Assembly: GCA_025200525.1 (NCBI GenBank) | Contig: CM045770.1 | Coordinates: 131,778,200 to 131,842,199, forward strand | Length of the DNA stretch: 64,000 bases | DNA from: Camellia lanceoleosa | Lineage: Eukaryota; Streptophyta; Magnoliopsida; Ericales; Theaceae | Direction of reading: 5' to 3' | Translations under genes and position numbers: made by a program | The notes under the pieces: generated by a model | Database searches by the model: none | What the model saw: only the letters and a program-made list of their open reading frames with translations | Told to the model about the DNA's origin: nothing | Shown here: one piece after another, positions 1-11,988 of the stretch | How the letters are laid out: each line of letters begins with the position of its first letter | Numbering within the stretch: position 1 is the stretch's first letter

Positions 1-1
1 C

Positions 2-622
2 GGGATGGCACCTTTTGAGGCTTTATATGGGAGGCCATGTCGATCACCTGCTTGTTGGATGGAGGTAGGAGATACGCCGTTGTTAGGGATAGAGTTGGTA
101 AGAGAGACCACAGAGAATGTAAATATTATTCGAGAACGTATCAAAACTACACAGAGTCGTCAGAAAAGTTACGCTGATAGAAAACGTAAGGGGGTTGAGT
201 TGAATATGGGAGATTTCGTGTTTTTGAAGGTCTCACCGATGAAGGGTATCATGCGATTCGAAAAGAAGGGAAAGTTGGCACCTAGATTTGTGGGACCATA
301 TGAAATCACTAAGAAGATTGGTAATGTGGCTTACAAATTAACCCTACCACTTGCTTTAGCTATGATTCACAATGTGTTCCATATATCTTTATTGTGTAAG
401 TGTGTGGAAGACCCTTCCCAAGTAGTATCACTAGAGGTGTTGGAGATTAGTGACGATCTAACGTATATGGTGCGACCGGTTACTATTCTAAATCGGGATA
501 TAAAGCAATTGTGGCGCAAGAAAGTGAACTTGGTGAAAGTGCAATGGAGCGAAGATGGAAACGATATTACCTGGGAGTTAGAAGATAAAGTTTGGCGTAT
601 GCACCCGGAATTTTTTGCTTAG
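2..622 (+). CDS. Ty3/gypsy chromovirus polyprotein, integrase C-terminus (5' partial)
   Basis: This is the tail of a Ty3/gypsy pol polyprotein; the frame is already open at the window edge, so its start lies outside. The first residues (MAPFEALYGRPCRSP) are the conserved end of the integrase catalytic core. They are followed by a basic helical stretch (residues 40-65), the GDFVFLKVSPMKGIMRF segment, and the GKLAPRFVGPYEI and HNVFHISLL motifs of the integrase C-terminal domain. The last 50 residues (VRPVTILNRDIKQL to WELEDKVWRMHPEFF) resemble the chromodomain-like end of Tekay/Del-type chromoviruses. The protein would insert retroelement cDNA into chromatin. The frame is intact to its stop at 620-622, and a long LTR follows 50 bp downstream, as expected for the 3' end of such an element. 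The clade is inferred from these motifs alone. Confidence 0.9.
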   Translation, partial: GMAPFEALYGRPCRSPACWMEVGDTPLLGIELVRETTENVNIIRERIKTTQSRQKSYADRKRKGVELNMGDFVFLKVSPMKGIMRFEKKGKLAPRFVGPYEITKKIGNVAYKLTLPLALAMIHNVFHISLLCKCVEDPSQVVSLEVLEISDDLTYMVRPVTILNRDIKQLWRKKVNLVKVQWSEDGNDITWELEDKVWRMHPEFFA

Positions 623-672
623 TACTCTCTCCTATCAAATCTCGGGACGAGATTCTTTTGAGGTGTGTATAT

Positions 673-3413
673 TGTAACGACCCTGATTTTTCGTAAGTCA
701 TTATTTAGTATTATTACTTTATTTTATTTTTTGTCTTTATTAATTACATGGTTACATGAGAATTTAATGTGATATTTAATTAATTTAATGTGTTATATAA
801 TTATATATAATTAATCTAAATATTTAAATATTTATATTTGTTATATAAAAAAAAAAAAGAGGTGATATATATATTTAATCTTATATTTATATTTATGTAT
901 ATTGTAATTATGTTGTATTATATAATATAATATTATATAATAGTCATATTAGATTAGAATAGGAAATTAAGTTATTATGGGTTGGTTTGGGAAGTGGGTT
1001 AACTTTTTGATTTTTTGGCTTTTTTGACTATTTTAGTTTAGGCTAAAAAGTCTGGTTTGGGAAGGACTTTTTAGCTTTTTGACTTTTTTGACTTTTTTTG
1101 TGAGAGAAGAGTGTAATGATTATGAGTTGGATGTGATGTTTCGTTTTTTATGGCTAAAATAGCCTATTTTGTCTTTTGTGACTAAAATAACCAAATTAGC
1201 CCTTCTCAAACGGACCCTATATATATAATATGATATAATAGTCAATTAGATTTAGAAGTTATAGAGAAATCAAAGAAAATGGAGTGTTGTGTGTCGCGTG
1301 AGAGAGAGAGAGAGAGAGAGTAATCAAAAAAACAAAGGAATAGAGTGCGGTGTGTGTCACGTAAAACAGAGGGACGACGAAAAAAAAAAAAAAGGGGGGG
1401 AAGAAAAATATTAGGGTTTTGTTTTGGTGGCTCATTTAGTTCTTCAAATAATTCTTTGATCTTCAAAAATATTGTGAGTACAAAATCCACTTCTCTTGAT
1501 TTATATTTAATTCATTGTTTTTATTTATTTATTTATTTATTTATATTTATTTGATGTTTGTTTGATTGTGTTTTTACATAAAGATGATAGATTGATTTTA
1601 ATTATTTTGATTAGTTATATATGTAAGGTTTAGGATTTTTAGATGATTGATTGATTTTAATTATTTTGATTAGTTATGTTTTCCAGTTTTAGGGTTTTTA
1701 TATGGATTTATTTTATGGTTGTAATCACACTCATGATTATATAAAATTAAAATTAATTAGGAACCCATAGATAAATTCTTTATACTCCATCACGACTCCA
1801 TGGATTGTTGTTTTATTTGAGTATTGGTGAGAAATAGTGTATAAAAAAAGTGAGGATTATGAGATTTATTTAAATACCTTAGGCTTGGCATTGTTATATT
1901 TGTTCTCAAGAGTGAGATGTTTTGTAAATGTATATCGTTGCCTTGTTCTCATGAGTAGACGAGTGCTTTGATTTATGCGCATACGTATATATTAACCATC
2001 CGAGGAATGTGAGTTAAACTTGGGACGATATCCCCGTGCAAGTTTGGCTTCAAAGCGGTGTTAGGTATACGGGAGACACATGGGATATATGTGTAGGCCG
2101 AAAGTGGAGGGCCGAAGTGGTGGAGTTCAGGTACAAAGAATTTAATTAGGAGTTTATTGTTATAGTGTGAATTCTACTGATTTGTTTATGTTGAAAAATA
2201 GTAAACGACCTCGATAAATTATGAAAATTTGAGTAGAGGCATGTATACGTGATTGTAGACAACTTTTGTGTTTTAACTTTTTATTAAAAAGATCGATTAG
2301 AACTTATAATCGGATGATCTTGGTTATTGTCGGTTTGATTCATTTTAGAAATACAGATTTTAGGGGCTGTTTTAACCTAAGAAACGAGCTTATTTTTATT
2401 GGTTTTGCATAAACTAAGGTAAAACATTTTTCTGCACACTTTTTGTGTTTTAAACTTTTTCGAAAAAAATCATTTTATGGCAGTTTTTGTTCGTTTTTAG
2501 CTTCAGATTTTCGATTGAATTCTGTATAGGTTTTTCTATCAAGCTTTTCTCTCAACTTTTTCAGTTTCTGTTAAATTCGTTCACACAGCCTTTTAGAAAA
2601 TTTGATTTTGTACAACTTTCGTTCTTTGAGTTTTGGTCAATTCGAATTATTTAAGCATGAAACGGTGCATTTTTATACTTCTTCAGCAAGTTACTTATGA
2701 TTAAATTATGCTAACTTTATTTTTTTGTAGGATGGTGGGTCCTACTAACTTTGTTATGTAGGGCTGACCCACCATATTTTTATTTCTTTTTTAATTATTT
2801 TATAATCAATTTATATTTCGTTGTGTACGGATAAGAAACTAAATGCCACCGTATCTCGGGACACTACACATTTGTCTCAGTGCGGTTGAAACTACTTGTC
2901 TTGCCCCATAATAAGAATTAAATGTATTTTTGTTTGTGTTTGGTGGACACGTAAGTGTTAAATTTTGTACTCATACCAGTATACTTGTATATTAACATGT
3001 TTTATCTCTTGGCAACTCGGGTGCGTTCTGTTTGAGCGCAGTCGATCTTTCTTTGCAGGAATAATTGGGGTTACGGTGGTGATGTGGAATTACTATAGTG
3101 TTAGACTTGTCGTTTGGACTTTTTTGTTTTCTTGAGTTTAGGGTTGATATTAGTTTATGTATTTATTTTTATTTTTTTTATGACTTTAGTATTGGAATAA
3201 TTTGGCATGGTTTATAACCGTACTTTATTTAAGTTGTTTTGATTAGTTGTTGTTACCTTAATGTTAAGGTATTGATTAGTTATGAGATTATGATGGATGG
3301 TTTGGTTGGCGTTTAGTTTTTTTTAGTTTCACTCCTAGGATTTGGATGATGAAATATTGATTGGGGTTGAGTCCTGATTTAATATTTAATTGTCTAAATT
3401 TTAAGGCGTGACA
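673..3413 (+). repeat. 3' LTR of the Ty3/gypsy element
   Basis: The stretch begins TGTAACGACCC and ends GGCGTGACA, an inverted pair (TGTAACG / CGTGACA) typical of plant gypsy LTR ends. It starts 50 bp after the pol stop; the intervening purine-rich stretch is a weak polypurine tract. The length (2.74 kb) suits chromovirus LTRs. It contains a (GA)n tract at about 1299-1320, A- and G-runs near 1380-1400, a TTTA repeat near 1520-1550, and a small DNA element at 979-1217. The 5' LTR is outside the window, so identity and target duplication cannot be tested. The exact 3' end could also be 3416 (ACAACA). Confidence 0.75.
979..1217. mobile_element. Tourist-like MITE inside the gypsy LTR
   Basis: Ends GGGTTGGTTTGGGAAG and CTTCTCAAACGGACCC form imperfect terminal inverted repeats, flanked by the 3-bp direct repeat TAT (976-978 and 1218-1220). 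The interior is rich in GACTTTTT and AAAAAGTC words and matches the elements at 5313-5553 and 13090-13336. The 239-bp size, lack of coding capacity and 3-bp duplication fit a PIF/Harbinger-derived MITE. It must be younger than the LTR it sits in. Confidence 0.75.
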
Positions 3414-4334
3414 ACAACTGAAATGCTGCAGTCCTCATTTGAGTAAGTTTAAAAATGATTTTTTTTAGTGAATTTAGACGCTTAAAAATAAAAGCAAAAG
3501 ATAAATGATAACAAAATCCACCTTCTCTTACCCCTTTGACCTCCACTAATTTAGGCAACCCTATCATCATGAGATGGTCACAAAACTTAAGTGGAAATGG
3601 GATTCTCTCCCTCCCTCTCATGGCCACATTGTCTTGGGGGTCCTTATTTCTTTAAACTCATAGATCTTCGGTGACCAGGACATGTTTTAGGTGCACCTGG
3701 CCCAAAAAGAACCCCCCTAAACTACATCAACTGCACTTAAAAGGATACCCATCTCAGACACACACACTAAAAATAAAAATAAAAATTTTAAAAAAAAAAG
3801 AAAAAAAAGACCCATCAATGCATAACTACTTATTAGTCATTACAATTACAGTAGTGTTTGTTAATGATGCCAAATAAAATGGTAAGAAACTGTACCCTTT
3901 AAAAGATTGGCTGAACATGTGATAATCAATCTAAGGAAATCTTGTTTAGAAAGTGCTGTCTCCAACATTGAAAAGCAAGCTTTTGAATCTGCTTGCTTTC
4001 CACCAATTAATTGATGAATTGGATTTTGTGGAAAGTACAGTGAATTTCTGTTAGTGATTTCAGCTTTCTATTATTTAATATTCAATACACAAAACCAATT
4101 TTTTTTAATTGCTAGTCAAGCTTGAGCAATGCTCGGTTGCAATTCAAAGTAGATAACACATGTTAATTGAGTTCTATTTATTAAGGAGTTCATATGAAAA
4201 ACACTTTTAAAAGGAAGGTTCACATCTAATATAAAATTTCAGGATGTGGGGAAAGGGATAAGTTCTGCTCCATATTTCATATCTTTATATATATTCATAC
4301 TTTTTTTATGAGTTATGATCCAAATTGTTTACTT
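3414..4334. other. Intergenic, no gene seen
   Basis: AT-rich sequence with A-runs near 3790-3810. The short open frames here show no recognisable domain or codon pattern and I treat them as chance. Confidence 0.5.
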
Positions 4335-4553
4335 CATAGGCCCCACAATAAAAGTTATCTATGTAAAAATTAGAATTATAGGACAACTATAAATACAAAA
4401 ATAAATAGCATTTTATTTTGTAAAATAGCTAGTTTAATTTTACAATCCTATTTACTTTCATTTTATAAAATAAAACGTGATTTGTTTTTGTGTTTATAAC
4501 TGCCTGATAAATCTAATTTTTTACATATATATATTATATGTAACCTTTACTGT
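4335..4553. repeat. Fold-back (long inverted repeat)
   Basis: The left arm (about 4345-4430: AAAGTTATCTATGTAAAAAT, then ACTATAAATACAAAAATAAA) is repeated in inverted form in the right arm (about 4455-4553: TTTGTTTTTGTGTTTATAAC, then ACATATATATATTATATGTA). The spacer is short, so the whole unit could form a hairpin of about 85-bp arms. There is no coding capacity. A non-autonomous fold-back DNA element is likely; its target duplication was not resolved. Confidence 0.6.
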
Positions 4554-5312
4554 GAGACTTTAAAATAGACGGTTCAAATTTTCGATATGAGTCTGAATTG
4601 AGACACAAAAAAAAAAAAAAAAGAAAATATTGAGAGATGCAAGTATGGAGGAAAATTTATCCCGTGATAAAAAGTTAACAATAAGGATTAACCTGTTGTT
4701 TAAAAACTCTGCATTTTATTAGAAAGTTGGGGATTGTTGAGATTTTTATTTTTATTTTTATTGTGGCATTGTATTAGTGAACTTTGTTATATGATTAAAT
4801 ATCTAGTTGAATAACTATCATTATATAAATTATTAAAAACAAAACAAAGAATTGACAATATTTCTTGAATATATCATAATCAATCATTGAATTAGGAAAA
4901 GGACTATTGAAATCTAACATGCAAATTTATGCCAGATTAGACTGCACATACTTTTCTCCAGCCCTACACTAATGAAAGCTATGCGTAGGCTAATTAGGCT
5001 TTAATTTTAAATTCAGGAAAGCTGATTTTAAACAATCATAGAGAACATAACCAAGGTCAACTTATTACAATTTCCCTACATAGATCAACCAAAAAATTTG
5101 CGACTGGCATGTCTTGTTTTCCCATTGGCTAATTACATGCAACATTCCATTAGAAAAATGCTACAAATAGATTTTTTTTTTTTTTTTTTTTTTAAAAAAA
5201 AAATCTCTTTTCTCACTATAGACAAAACTAAGTTGGTCTTATGTACATTTATTGATGTGGCCCATGACTTTGTGTCTAAGTGTTAAAAAGTTAAGGTGAG
5301 AAATGAGATTAT

Positions 5313-5553
5313 GCCTCCGTTTGGCAAGAATTTTTTTAGGTTTTTTTAGCTATTTTAACCACAAAAGATAAAATAGACTTTTTTAGTTACAAAAAACAAA
5401 ACATCACATCCAATCCATAATCATTACACTCCTCTCTCACCAAAAAAGTCAAAAAAGTCAAAAAGCTCTTCCCAAACCAAACTTTTAAGCCCAGGCTAAA
5501 AAAGTCTAAAAAGCCAAAAAATCAAAAAGCCAACCCACTTCCCAAACGGAGGC
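5313..5553. mobile_element. Tourist-like MITE (TTTGGGAAG family)
   Basis: Ends GCCTCCGTTTGG and CCAAACGGAGGC are perfect inverted repeats over 12 bp, flanked by TAT on both sides (5310-5312 and 5554-5556). The inner sequence has repeated AAAAAAGTCAAAAAGTC words and a block ACATCACATCCAATCCATAA that recurs in the family. It is the best preserved copy in the window. Confidence 0.85.
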
Positions 5554-5580
5554 TATGTATAATATTACTCTTTCAATTAA

Positions 5581-6013
5581 GGGTAAATTACACTCACCAC
5601 CTTGAGATTTGAAAAAAATACGATCAGTTTTATATTTTTAACATAATTACTCTAATCTCCTTTAGTATTGTTAAATAGACTGAAACTACTGTCAATAAGT
5701 AGACACTAATAAATAGAGATAAATATACATTTTATTTGGAAAGTGATGATAACATTTTATTTTTTTTTCATTCATACGCCAAATGAATTATTCGTGAAAA
5801 ATTACTTAAGTTTTATGTGAATTAAAATTCTAAGAAAAGTTTGCTATGATGCTGTCGTCATCTATTTCACTTTATTGATGTATTATCTTTTTATACATTT
5901 AATTTTTCATCAGAAAGGTTTTTTTTTTCCACTAATAAAAGTATATATATATATAATATGTGATACTAATTATATTTTTTACAAATATCAAGAGAGATGA
6001 ATGTAATTTGAAG
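5581..6013. mobile_element. MITE with GGGTAAATTACA end
   Basis: The left end GGGTAAATTACACTCACCACC matches the termini of the elements at 15129, 16856, 18667 and 44569. The right end is degenerate (AATGTAATTTGAAG near 6000-6013), and no 9-bp duplication can be seen, so this is probably an old or damaged copy. Confidence 0.5.
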
Positions 6014-7587
6014 TAGCTGAGAATCGTTTTGGAGGGTCAATGTAGACATTCGCCACGACACAATCTTCATCAAAGCAAGCAATATCCTTAAAAGCAAGTA
6101 GTCCAATTATGGGTCAATCAATTAAAATCTAGGTTAAATTATCAGCATATCCTAATATTTCGATTTAATTCTCGTTAAGTTATATTAATTCATCGCTGAA
6201 AATTAATCTTATCAAAATCGTCACTAAAAATGAATTTTTGTGATGATTTTTTGAACCTGTCACTAAAAATTAGCAATTAACGATATTTTTTCTACCACGA
6301 TTTTATAACTTTGTTGTTAAAATTGACAATTAGTATTTTTTTTTATAATAAAAAAATCGCTAATTATTATAAGATCTATTAGATAATAAATTTACTTATT
6401 AGACCTAAATGCAAGTTTTCCATAAATCTAATAGTAAGTAATTTACTTTTCAAGAATGTTAAATAGTTAAAACTTTTTAAGTCTAAATTTATCTATAATA
6501 ATGTGAAAAGAAAATTAACTCTTACATGATTGAGTTTGTATTAAATTAAAATTAATAGATAATATGTCATGTCGTGCATCAAATTAGTGAAAGAATTTTA
6601 AAATTTTCAAACATTTTCTTTTTTTTTTTCTTTTTCTTTTTTTCATATTATGTGATAAATTTAGGATTAATTCTAGTAATAAATTGTGTTTTTGAAAAAA
6701 AAAAATATACAATCATTTTTATTTATGATTTAGAAATTACTCATGAGCCATTAACATTTTACCCTACCAAATTGCTGTAGATGCTACCTTCTTTGGACAT
6801 CGACTTTCAATTTTTAATTTTTTTTATTATTATTTAGACCTTTCACTTTATTCTCAATTCTACGCTTATTTCCTAAATTCTAATTCTAATGTTAATACTA
6901 ATCCTAATTCTAATTATAATCCTAATTCTAATCCTAATCCTAATCTTTATTCTCATTTATTAAAAAAAAATAATTTTTTTTTTTAATTATTTAAGCCTTC
7001 ATCTTTAGTCGTCCCTGCCACCCCCTTCAATGAACCCCCTCTCATGTGCAAACCCCTTTCCTTCCTCCCTATAGCAGCCCGCTATTGGCGACTCCTCTTT
7101 TGTCAACCTCTAAGAGAGAGATTGACGGGAAAGTGTTGCGGGAGTTTGGAACGGGCAGAGAATGATGGAAATTGAAGGGAGGCTAGCAGGGCTAGAGAGT
7201 AGATGGGTGGGGAGATGGCCTAGGAGTGTGGAAATGATTGGAAGGTGGGGTTGAATGGAACGGGTAGTAGAGCTAGTGGATATTTTGATTCGTTTAAATT
7301 GATTGAATTAAATTAATTTGTCGTATTTTAGACGGATGCGTAATGATTAGTAGACAGTTGTGAATTTATTTTTTTTAATCTATCTAGTTTTGGATGGATG
7401 GCGGATTTGAATTTCCTTTGACCATAACTGAATTACCAAACTGCGAGCATCTCTAGTAATTTATAAGATTTTGTATTTTCAATTTGTTTATATATTTTGT
7501 TTGTATTTTCAATTAAAAATAGTTTAAATATTTTGATATGTTTTCAATTTGGAAATCATTTTATCAAATGGCAAGTGTTAATATTTA
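6014..7587. other. Intergenic with CACTA-like subterminal words and a CTAATC-type repeat
   Basis: Positions 6190-6365 contain repeated words of the CGTCACTAAAAAT type in both orientations, as in the subterminal regions of plant CACTA elements, but no CACTA terminus was found. Positions 6880-6950 are a degenerate hexamer array (AATTCTAATCCTAATCCTAA) resembling but not matching the plant telomere repeat. Positions 7010-7260 are more GC-rich than their surroundings, without a usable reading frame. Confidence 0.4.
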
Positions 7588-7771
7588 GGGCTAGTTTAGC
7601 ATGTATTAAATAAGTCAAAAAGTCAAAAAGACACTATCTTATTTAAGTCACATCATCTTATTTAAATCATATCACTTCTCTAACACATCATATCAAACTC
7701 AACTCAAACCCAACCCAAACCCATCAATAAGTCAAAAAGTTCACTTTTTCAAGACATCCCAAACTAATCCT
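7588..7771. mobile_element. Small MITE, AGTCAAAAAG type
   Basis: Ends GGGCTAGTTTAGCATG and CATCCCAAACTAATCCTT form imperfect inverted repeats. The interior has AAGTCAAAAAGTCAAAAAG words, as in the TTTGGGAAG family. At 184 bp it has no coding capacity. Confidence 0.55.
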
Positions 7772-8139
7772 TAGTATTTTTGTGTGAAAAATATAAGGCT
7801 TAATTTTTCATTATCAAATTAAATAGTTTTTTAATATAAAAAAAGTAATGAAATAATTTTGATAATGCATAGTTTTTTTATATGTTGTTATTATTGGTAT
7901 TTGACAATTTACTTGATAATCTTTTGGTCATGTTGATAAGTTGTTATATTATGTTCAAAATTTCTAAAAGTTTAAACCGCCAAACCGATTTGTATCAATC
8001 CGCAAATCCTCCAATCCGCTCAATCTGCATCCGTCAATTCGGCAGAATGATACGGATTGATTTTTTTCAATTTGCCAATTCGACGGACGGATTGCGAATT
8101 AAAAGTTTCCCGACCGTAACCGAACCGTGAACACTCCTA

Positions 8140-8651
8140 GGCTCCGTTTGTTTTCAGAGATAGAATGAAGGGGATTGATAGTGAGGAAATTAATAGTGAG
8201 AGGATTAGTAGAATTATATTTGTCTTCATAGTGAGGGGATTAGTAAATTTGTATTTGTTTTGTTAGTGAAAGGATTGATAGTGAGGAAATTATTAAATTA
8301 TTTTTATATAAAATAATAAAACAAATAAAATTATAATTTTTACTTAATAAAAAATACAAAAACATTAAACATTAATGTTTTTAAAAAAATGAGCAACTAA
8401 AAAAAAAAAAATTCAGTTCACCGGTTGACCGGCCGAACGTCCCAGCAGACGTCCAACAACTCACTAAGCTGACATATTATTTTTGTAATACCACCTCTTC
8501 GCCCGAACTATCAATCCGTTTGCTCAAGGCCCATCTTAATCCGAACGGACTACTAATCGAGAGGACACAAACAAAACAAACATGAACTACATGCATTGTT
8601 CATCCATCACAGTCCACTCCGAACTGTGATGGCGCTCAAACAAACGGGGCC
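8140..8651. mobile_element. MITE with GGCTCCGTTTG ends
   Basis: Ends GGCTCCGTTTGTTTT and AAACAAACGGGGCC are inverted repeats (14 of 15 positions by eye), flanked by TA on both sides. Inside the left end the motif GATAGTGAGGAAATTA is repeated several times (8180-8295). It is 512 bp long and non-coding. The element class is uncertain because the duplication could be 2 or 3 bp. Confidence 0.65.
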
Positions 8652-9242
8652 TAGTGGCTAGGGTGGAGGTAAGGTTGAGATTAAAAAAAATTACACGAAT
8701 AAAATTATTTTCAAAAATAAATAAATAAAGAAAGTGAGGTTCCAATGAAAGAAATATTTGGATTCTTATTCGCACTTCAATTTAAAATTAACCAAATTTT
8801 CATGTACGGAATATCAAAATTACCCTTTGAGAACAAAGTTTATTTTAGAAATAATATTGTATATCATTTATTATCACTTGATACTTGTTAAATTATATCT
8901 TAAAATTTAAAAAAAAAATATTAAATTTTATAATTTTAATAAATAATATTAAGTTAGGAGACTACGGAGTGTTTTAGAAAGTTGATTAAAAATTAATTTT
9001 TTGATTTTTTAATTTATTTTGCTTTTCTATGAGTAAGTTATGTAAAAAATAATGTGACTTAAAATGAGTTAAAAGTTAAAAACTAACTTCTCAAAAGAGG
9101 CCTACATTCCAAAACTATTGTATAAGTTTGAAGGGCGTTAAGAATATAGATGTGTTATATATAATAGGATAGAAATATGAGATAAATAATGAGATTCACA
9201 CGTAAACTTCACATCATATATTCCATTATGCGAAACATATAT
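8652..9242. other. Intergenic, no gene seen
   Basis: AT-rich sequence without a recognisable gene or a clear element terminus. Confidence 0.4.
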
Positions 9243-9464
9243 GGTTTTGTTTGGAATTTGGATTAGTATTTTGACTTCTTTACCTAAGGTTAAAAAGTTT
9301 TATTTGGGATAGATTTTTGAATTTTTTGATTTTTGTGAGAGAAAAAATAAAATAATTATAATTTAAATGTAATATTTTATCTTATTGACTTTTTAACCTA
9401 TTTTATTTTTTCGTGACTATTTTAACTAAAAAAATCCAAAAAAAGCCATATACTAAACAAAGGC
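9243..9464. mobile_element. Tourist-like MITE, first of three adjacent
   Basis: Ends GGTTTTGTTTGGAATTTGG and ATACTAAACAAAGGC are imperfect inverted repeats, with TAT directly on both sides (9240-9242 and 9465-9467). The interior resembles the TTTGGGAAG family (GTGAGAGAAAAAATAAAATA). Confidence 0.7.
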
Positions 9465-9467
9465 TAT

Positions 9468-9763
9468 GGGTGTGTTTAGTTTGTGTTTTGAGATAAATTT
9501 TCAAAACAATTTTTGAGAAAAAAGTTTAGAAAAAAAAATTTATTTGTTTAGTTATATATTTTGAAAATAGTTTTGGAATTTGAGATGATTTGATATTTTG
9601 TTATAATTGAATAGATATGTGTAAGAGAAAAAATGATTGATTGATGTGTAATAAAGAAAGAAATAATTTTGAAATTTTTTTTAAAAAAAATTGTAACTAA
9701 AATATGTTTTAAAAATTTTTTGCTCCAAAAGCATATTTCAAAATACAAATCAAATGTGTTCTT
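9468..9763. mobile_element. MITE, second of three adjacent
   Basis: It begins directly after the target duplication of the previous element. Left end GTGTGTTTAGTTTGTGTTTT and right end AAAATACAAATCAAATGTG form an imperfect inverted pair, with a further paired block at TTTTGAAAATAG and TTTTTAAAAAAAATTG. No coding capacity. Confidence 0.5.
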
Positions 9764-9772
9764 AAAATTATT

Positions 9773-10029
9773 GTGGGTGTTTGGGAAGTGGGTTTTTATG
9801 TAAGTTTTTTTAGTTGTAAGATATTATTGGATAAAAAATTTTTAGTGTTTGAAAAGATAGTTGGATTTTTTTATGGTTAGACGTGATGTTTGTGAGAAAA
9901 AAAATAAAATAATTATAAAATTGAATGTGATATTTTATTTGAATATGTCTTTTTTAATTTTGTAAAACTTTTAGCTTTTAATAAAAAAATTAAAAAAAAA
10001 ATTAGGAACTAAAGTTCGCAAACACCACC
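9773..10029. mobile_element. Tourist-like MITE, third of three adjacent
   Basis: Ends GTGGGTGTTTGGGAAG and GTTCGCAAACACCACC are inverted repeats, flanked by ATT on both sides (9770-9772 and 10030-10032). It belongs to the TTTGGGAAG group by its ends. Confidence 0.65.
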
Positions 10030-10937
10030 ATTGTATAATTTTTCCATTTGTACCATGGAAATGTCATACAAAGACACAAGCTATTACTTACTAGTAGGTA
10101 CACCACACACACACCACAAATACAGGGCAGCCCTAATAACTTCTGATGTCTTTTTGATTCCACATCTGATTTGACAATTCAATATTAACTGCATGTGAAG
10201 GATATGATGGAGACCCATGATCTGACTTCTCCTTGTCAGCACATCATCACCTCTAAACGGCTATCAACCGTACGATCTTGTAATCAAACTCCACACGTGT
10301 CACTTACCCATGATCTCTCTCTTTCAATCCCTCACTCAAGTTATTAAAAAAAATCAAAAAAAAAAAAAAAAATCAATCAAAAATTTTTTTCTCTTTATTT
10401 TTTACATATTTTTTTTATAAAAAATTAAAAAAATTGTCACAAATATATTAATTCTTTTTATCTTATATTTTGAAAAAAAATTAAAAAAATAATTAAAATA
10501 ATATATTCTCAAAACAGACCTTACTCTAACTTTTTCTATATATGTTAGTTATATGTATATGTATATATATGGAGTCTTTTACAAGGTTAATAAAAAGTTA
10601 ACTTTCAGCTTTTTATTTATTTTAAATTATATCACTTCTTATATAACTTACACATAAAAACAAAAAAATTAATTTAAAAATTAATTTTTTATCAACTTTT
10701 TAGAACGTCCTTATGTAAAGTTAAACAATTGCATCAAATGAAATGAAAGTGTAAAGAAGAAAAGTTATTTAGTGATTTTAAGATATGATTACATAATATT
10801 TTAAATATATTATTATTATTAAAGAGAATAAAATTTATGATTTTATAATAAATAATTAAAAAGAATATAAAACATAATGATTAGTGATTAGTCGGAGATA
10901 TAATTATATGCTGGATCGCGAAATAAATATTCTTTAG
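10030..10937. other. Intergenic, no gene seen
   Basis: Contains an A-rich stretch at 10340-10500 and AT-rich sequence with short inverted words (AAAAGTTAACTTTCAGC and TTTTTATCAACTTTTT). No gene or clear transposon end. Confidence 0.4.
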
Positions 10938-11335
10938 GGAACTGGGGTTACTGCTGTGCCTTTGGCACAGTAGTTACTGTTGTGCCCCATTTTGTGTTAC
11001 ATTATGGATTTATTTTTATAATCTGAACCGTTCATATTGTAGGGTTTGTTGAGTACTACATGCCTACCAAAAATCATATTAATCGGATATCAATAACTAT
11101 ATGATCGAATTGCATATTTTTATACTATTTTTCAAAAGAAAAACTTCTTGTTTATTTTTTTGGTTATCAATCATATAGTTATTGATATCCGATTAATATG
11201 ATTTTGGGTAGGTAGTGTAGTACAAAACAACCCTACAATATAAACGGTTCAGATTATAAAAATAAATCCATAATTTAACACAAAAACATTATGAAGAACG
11301 CTGCTGCCTTTTTACACAGCAGTAACCCCAATTCC
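10938..11335. mobile_element. Mutator-type fold-back element, copy 1
   Basis: Nearly the whole 398 bp is one inverted repeat. The ends GGAACTGGGGTTACTGCTGT and ACAGCAGTAACCCCAATTCC differ at one position, and pairing continues through ATTATGGATTTATTTTTATA, CCTACAATATAAACGGTTCA and the inner core TTATTGATATCCGATTAATA, leaving a loop of roughly 70 bp. The flanks ATTCTTTAG (10929-10937) and ATTTTTTAG (11336-11344) agree at 8 of 9 positions, a 9-bp target duplication as left by Mutator-like transposases. Non-coding. Confidence 0.8.
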
Positions 11336-11706
11336 ATTTTTTAGTGTGAGTTTTGTGTAGTGGTTGTGCTTTTTTGGAAGGTTGCAGTTTGGGGCACTGA
11401 TTGCCACGAGCCATTTATGACCAACCTGACACATTTAATCAGCCTTTCTTCATTTTCATTTAAATGGGAAAGAAATAAATTTAAATTTCTTTTTTGAAAA
11501 ACACTCTGATCTAAAACGTCTCTTCTTTCAGTATTGCCTCTCATTCCTTTTGCCTCTCTTTCTTGTCATTGATGGATAATGATCAAATATTTCTTTCTTT
11601 GTTACCTTGCCTTGCCTTGTTAATTAAAAACCCACAGCAAGTAACTGCAGTGCAGTGCAGTCCCATCTTAGCATTGTTGGGTGTATTATAGAAGTATATT
11701 TTTTTA

Positions 11707-11988
11707 CTCCCTCCGTCCCAAAATAATAGTTTCTTTTGAAAAATTTAACTTTTTTTGGTAGTATAATTATTACATTTGAAAAAAATTGATTTTCCAAAAT
11801 TATTCTTTTGATAGTACATTTTTTGGGAATATCAATGTCATAATTGTACTTTTTATATTGTTTATTAATTTAAAAGAAAGGCAAAATAAGAAATTTATAT
11901 TATTTTTGTACTTGATTTTTGAAGAGGGACTAATATTTTGGGACAATGAAAAATAGAATAAGGGACTAATATTTTGGGACGGAGGGAG
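11707..11988. mobile_element. Stowaway MITE
   Basis: Ends CTCCCTCCGTCCCAAAATA and TATTTTGGGACGGAGGGAG are the hallmark Stowaway terminal inverted repeats, flanked by TA on both sides (11705-11706 and 11989-11990). It is 282 bp, AT-rich and non-coding. Stowaways are moved by Tc1/mariner-like transposases acting in trans. An inner second copy of the end (GGGACTAATATTTTGGGAC) is repeated near 11926-11945. Confidence 0.95.

Noticed and set aside
1242..1554. Two opposed frames of 69-82 codons in the gypsy LTR
   Set aside because: They span GA and A/G runs and a TTTA repeat; plant LTRs of this kind do not encode proteins.
6880..6950. Possible interstitial telomere repeat (CCTAAT-like units)
   Set aside because: Units are CTAATC/CTAATT hexamers, not the plant CCCTAAA heptamer, and are degenerate.
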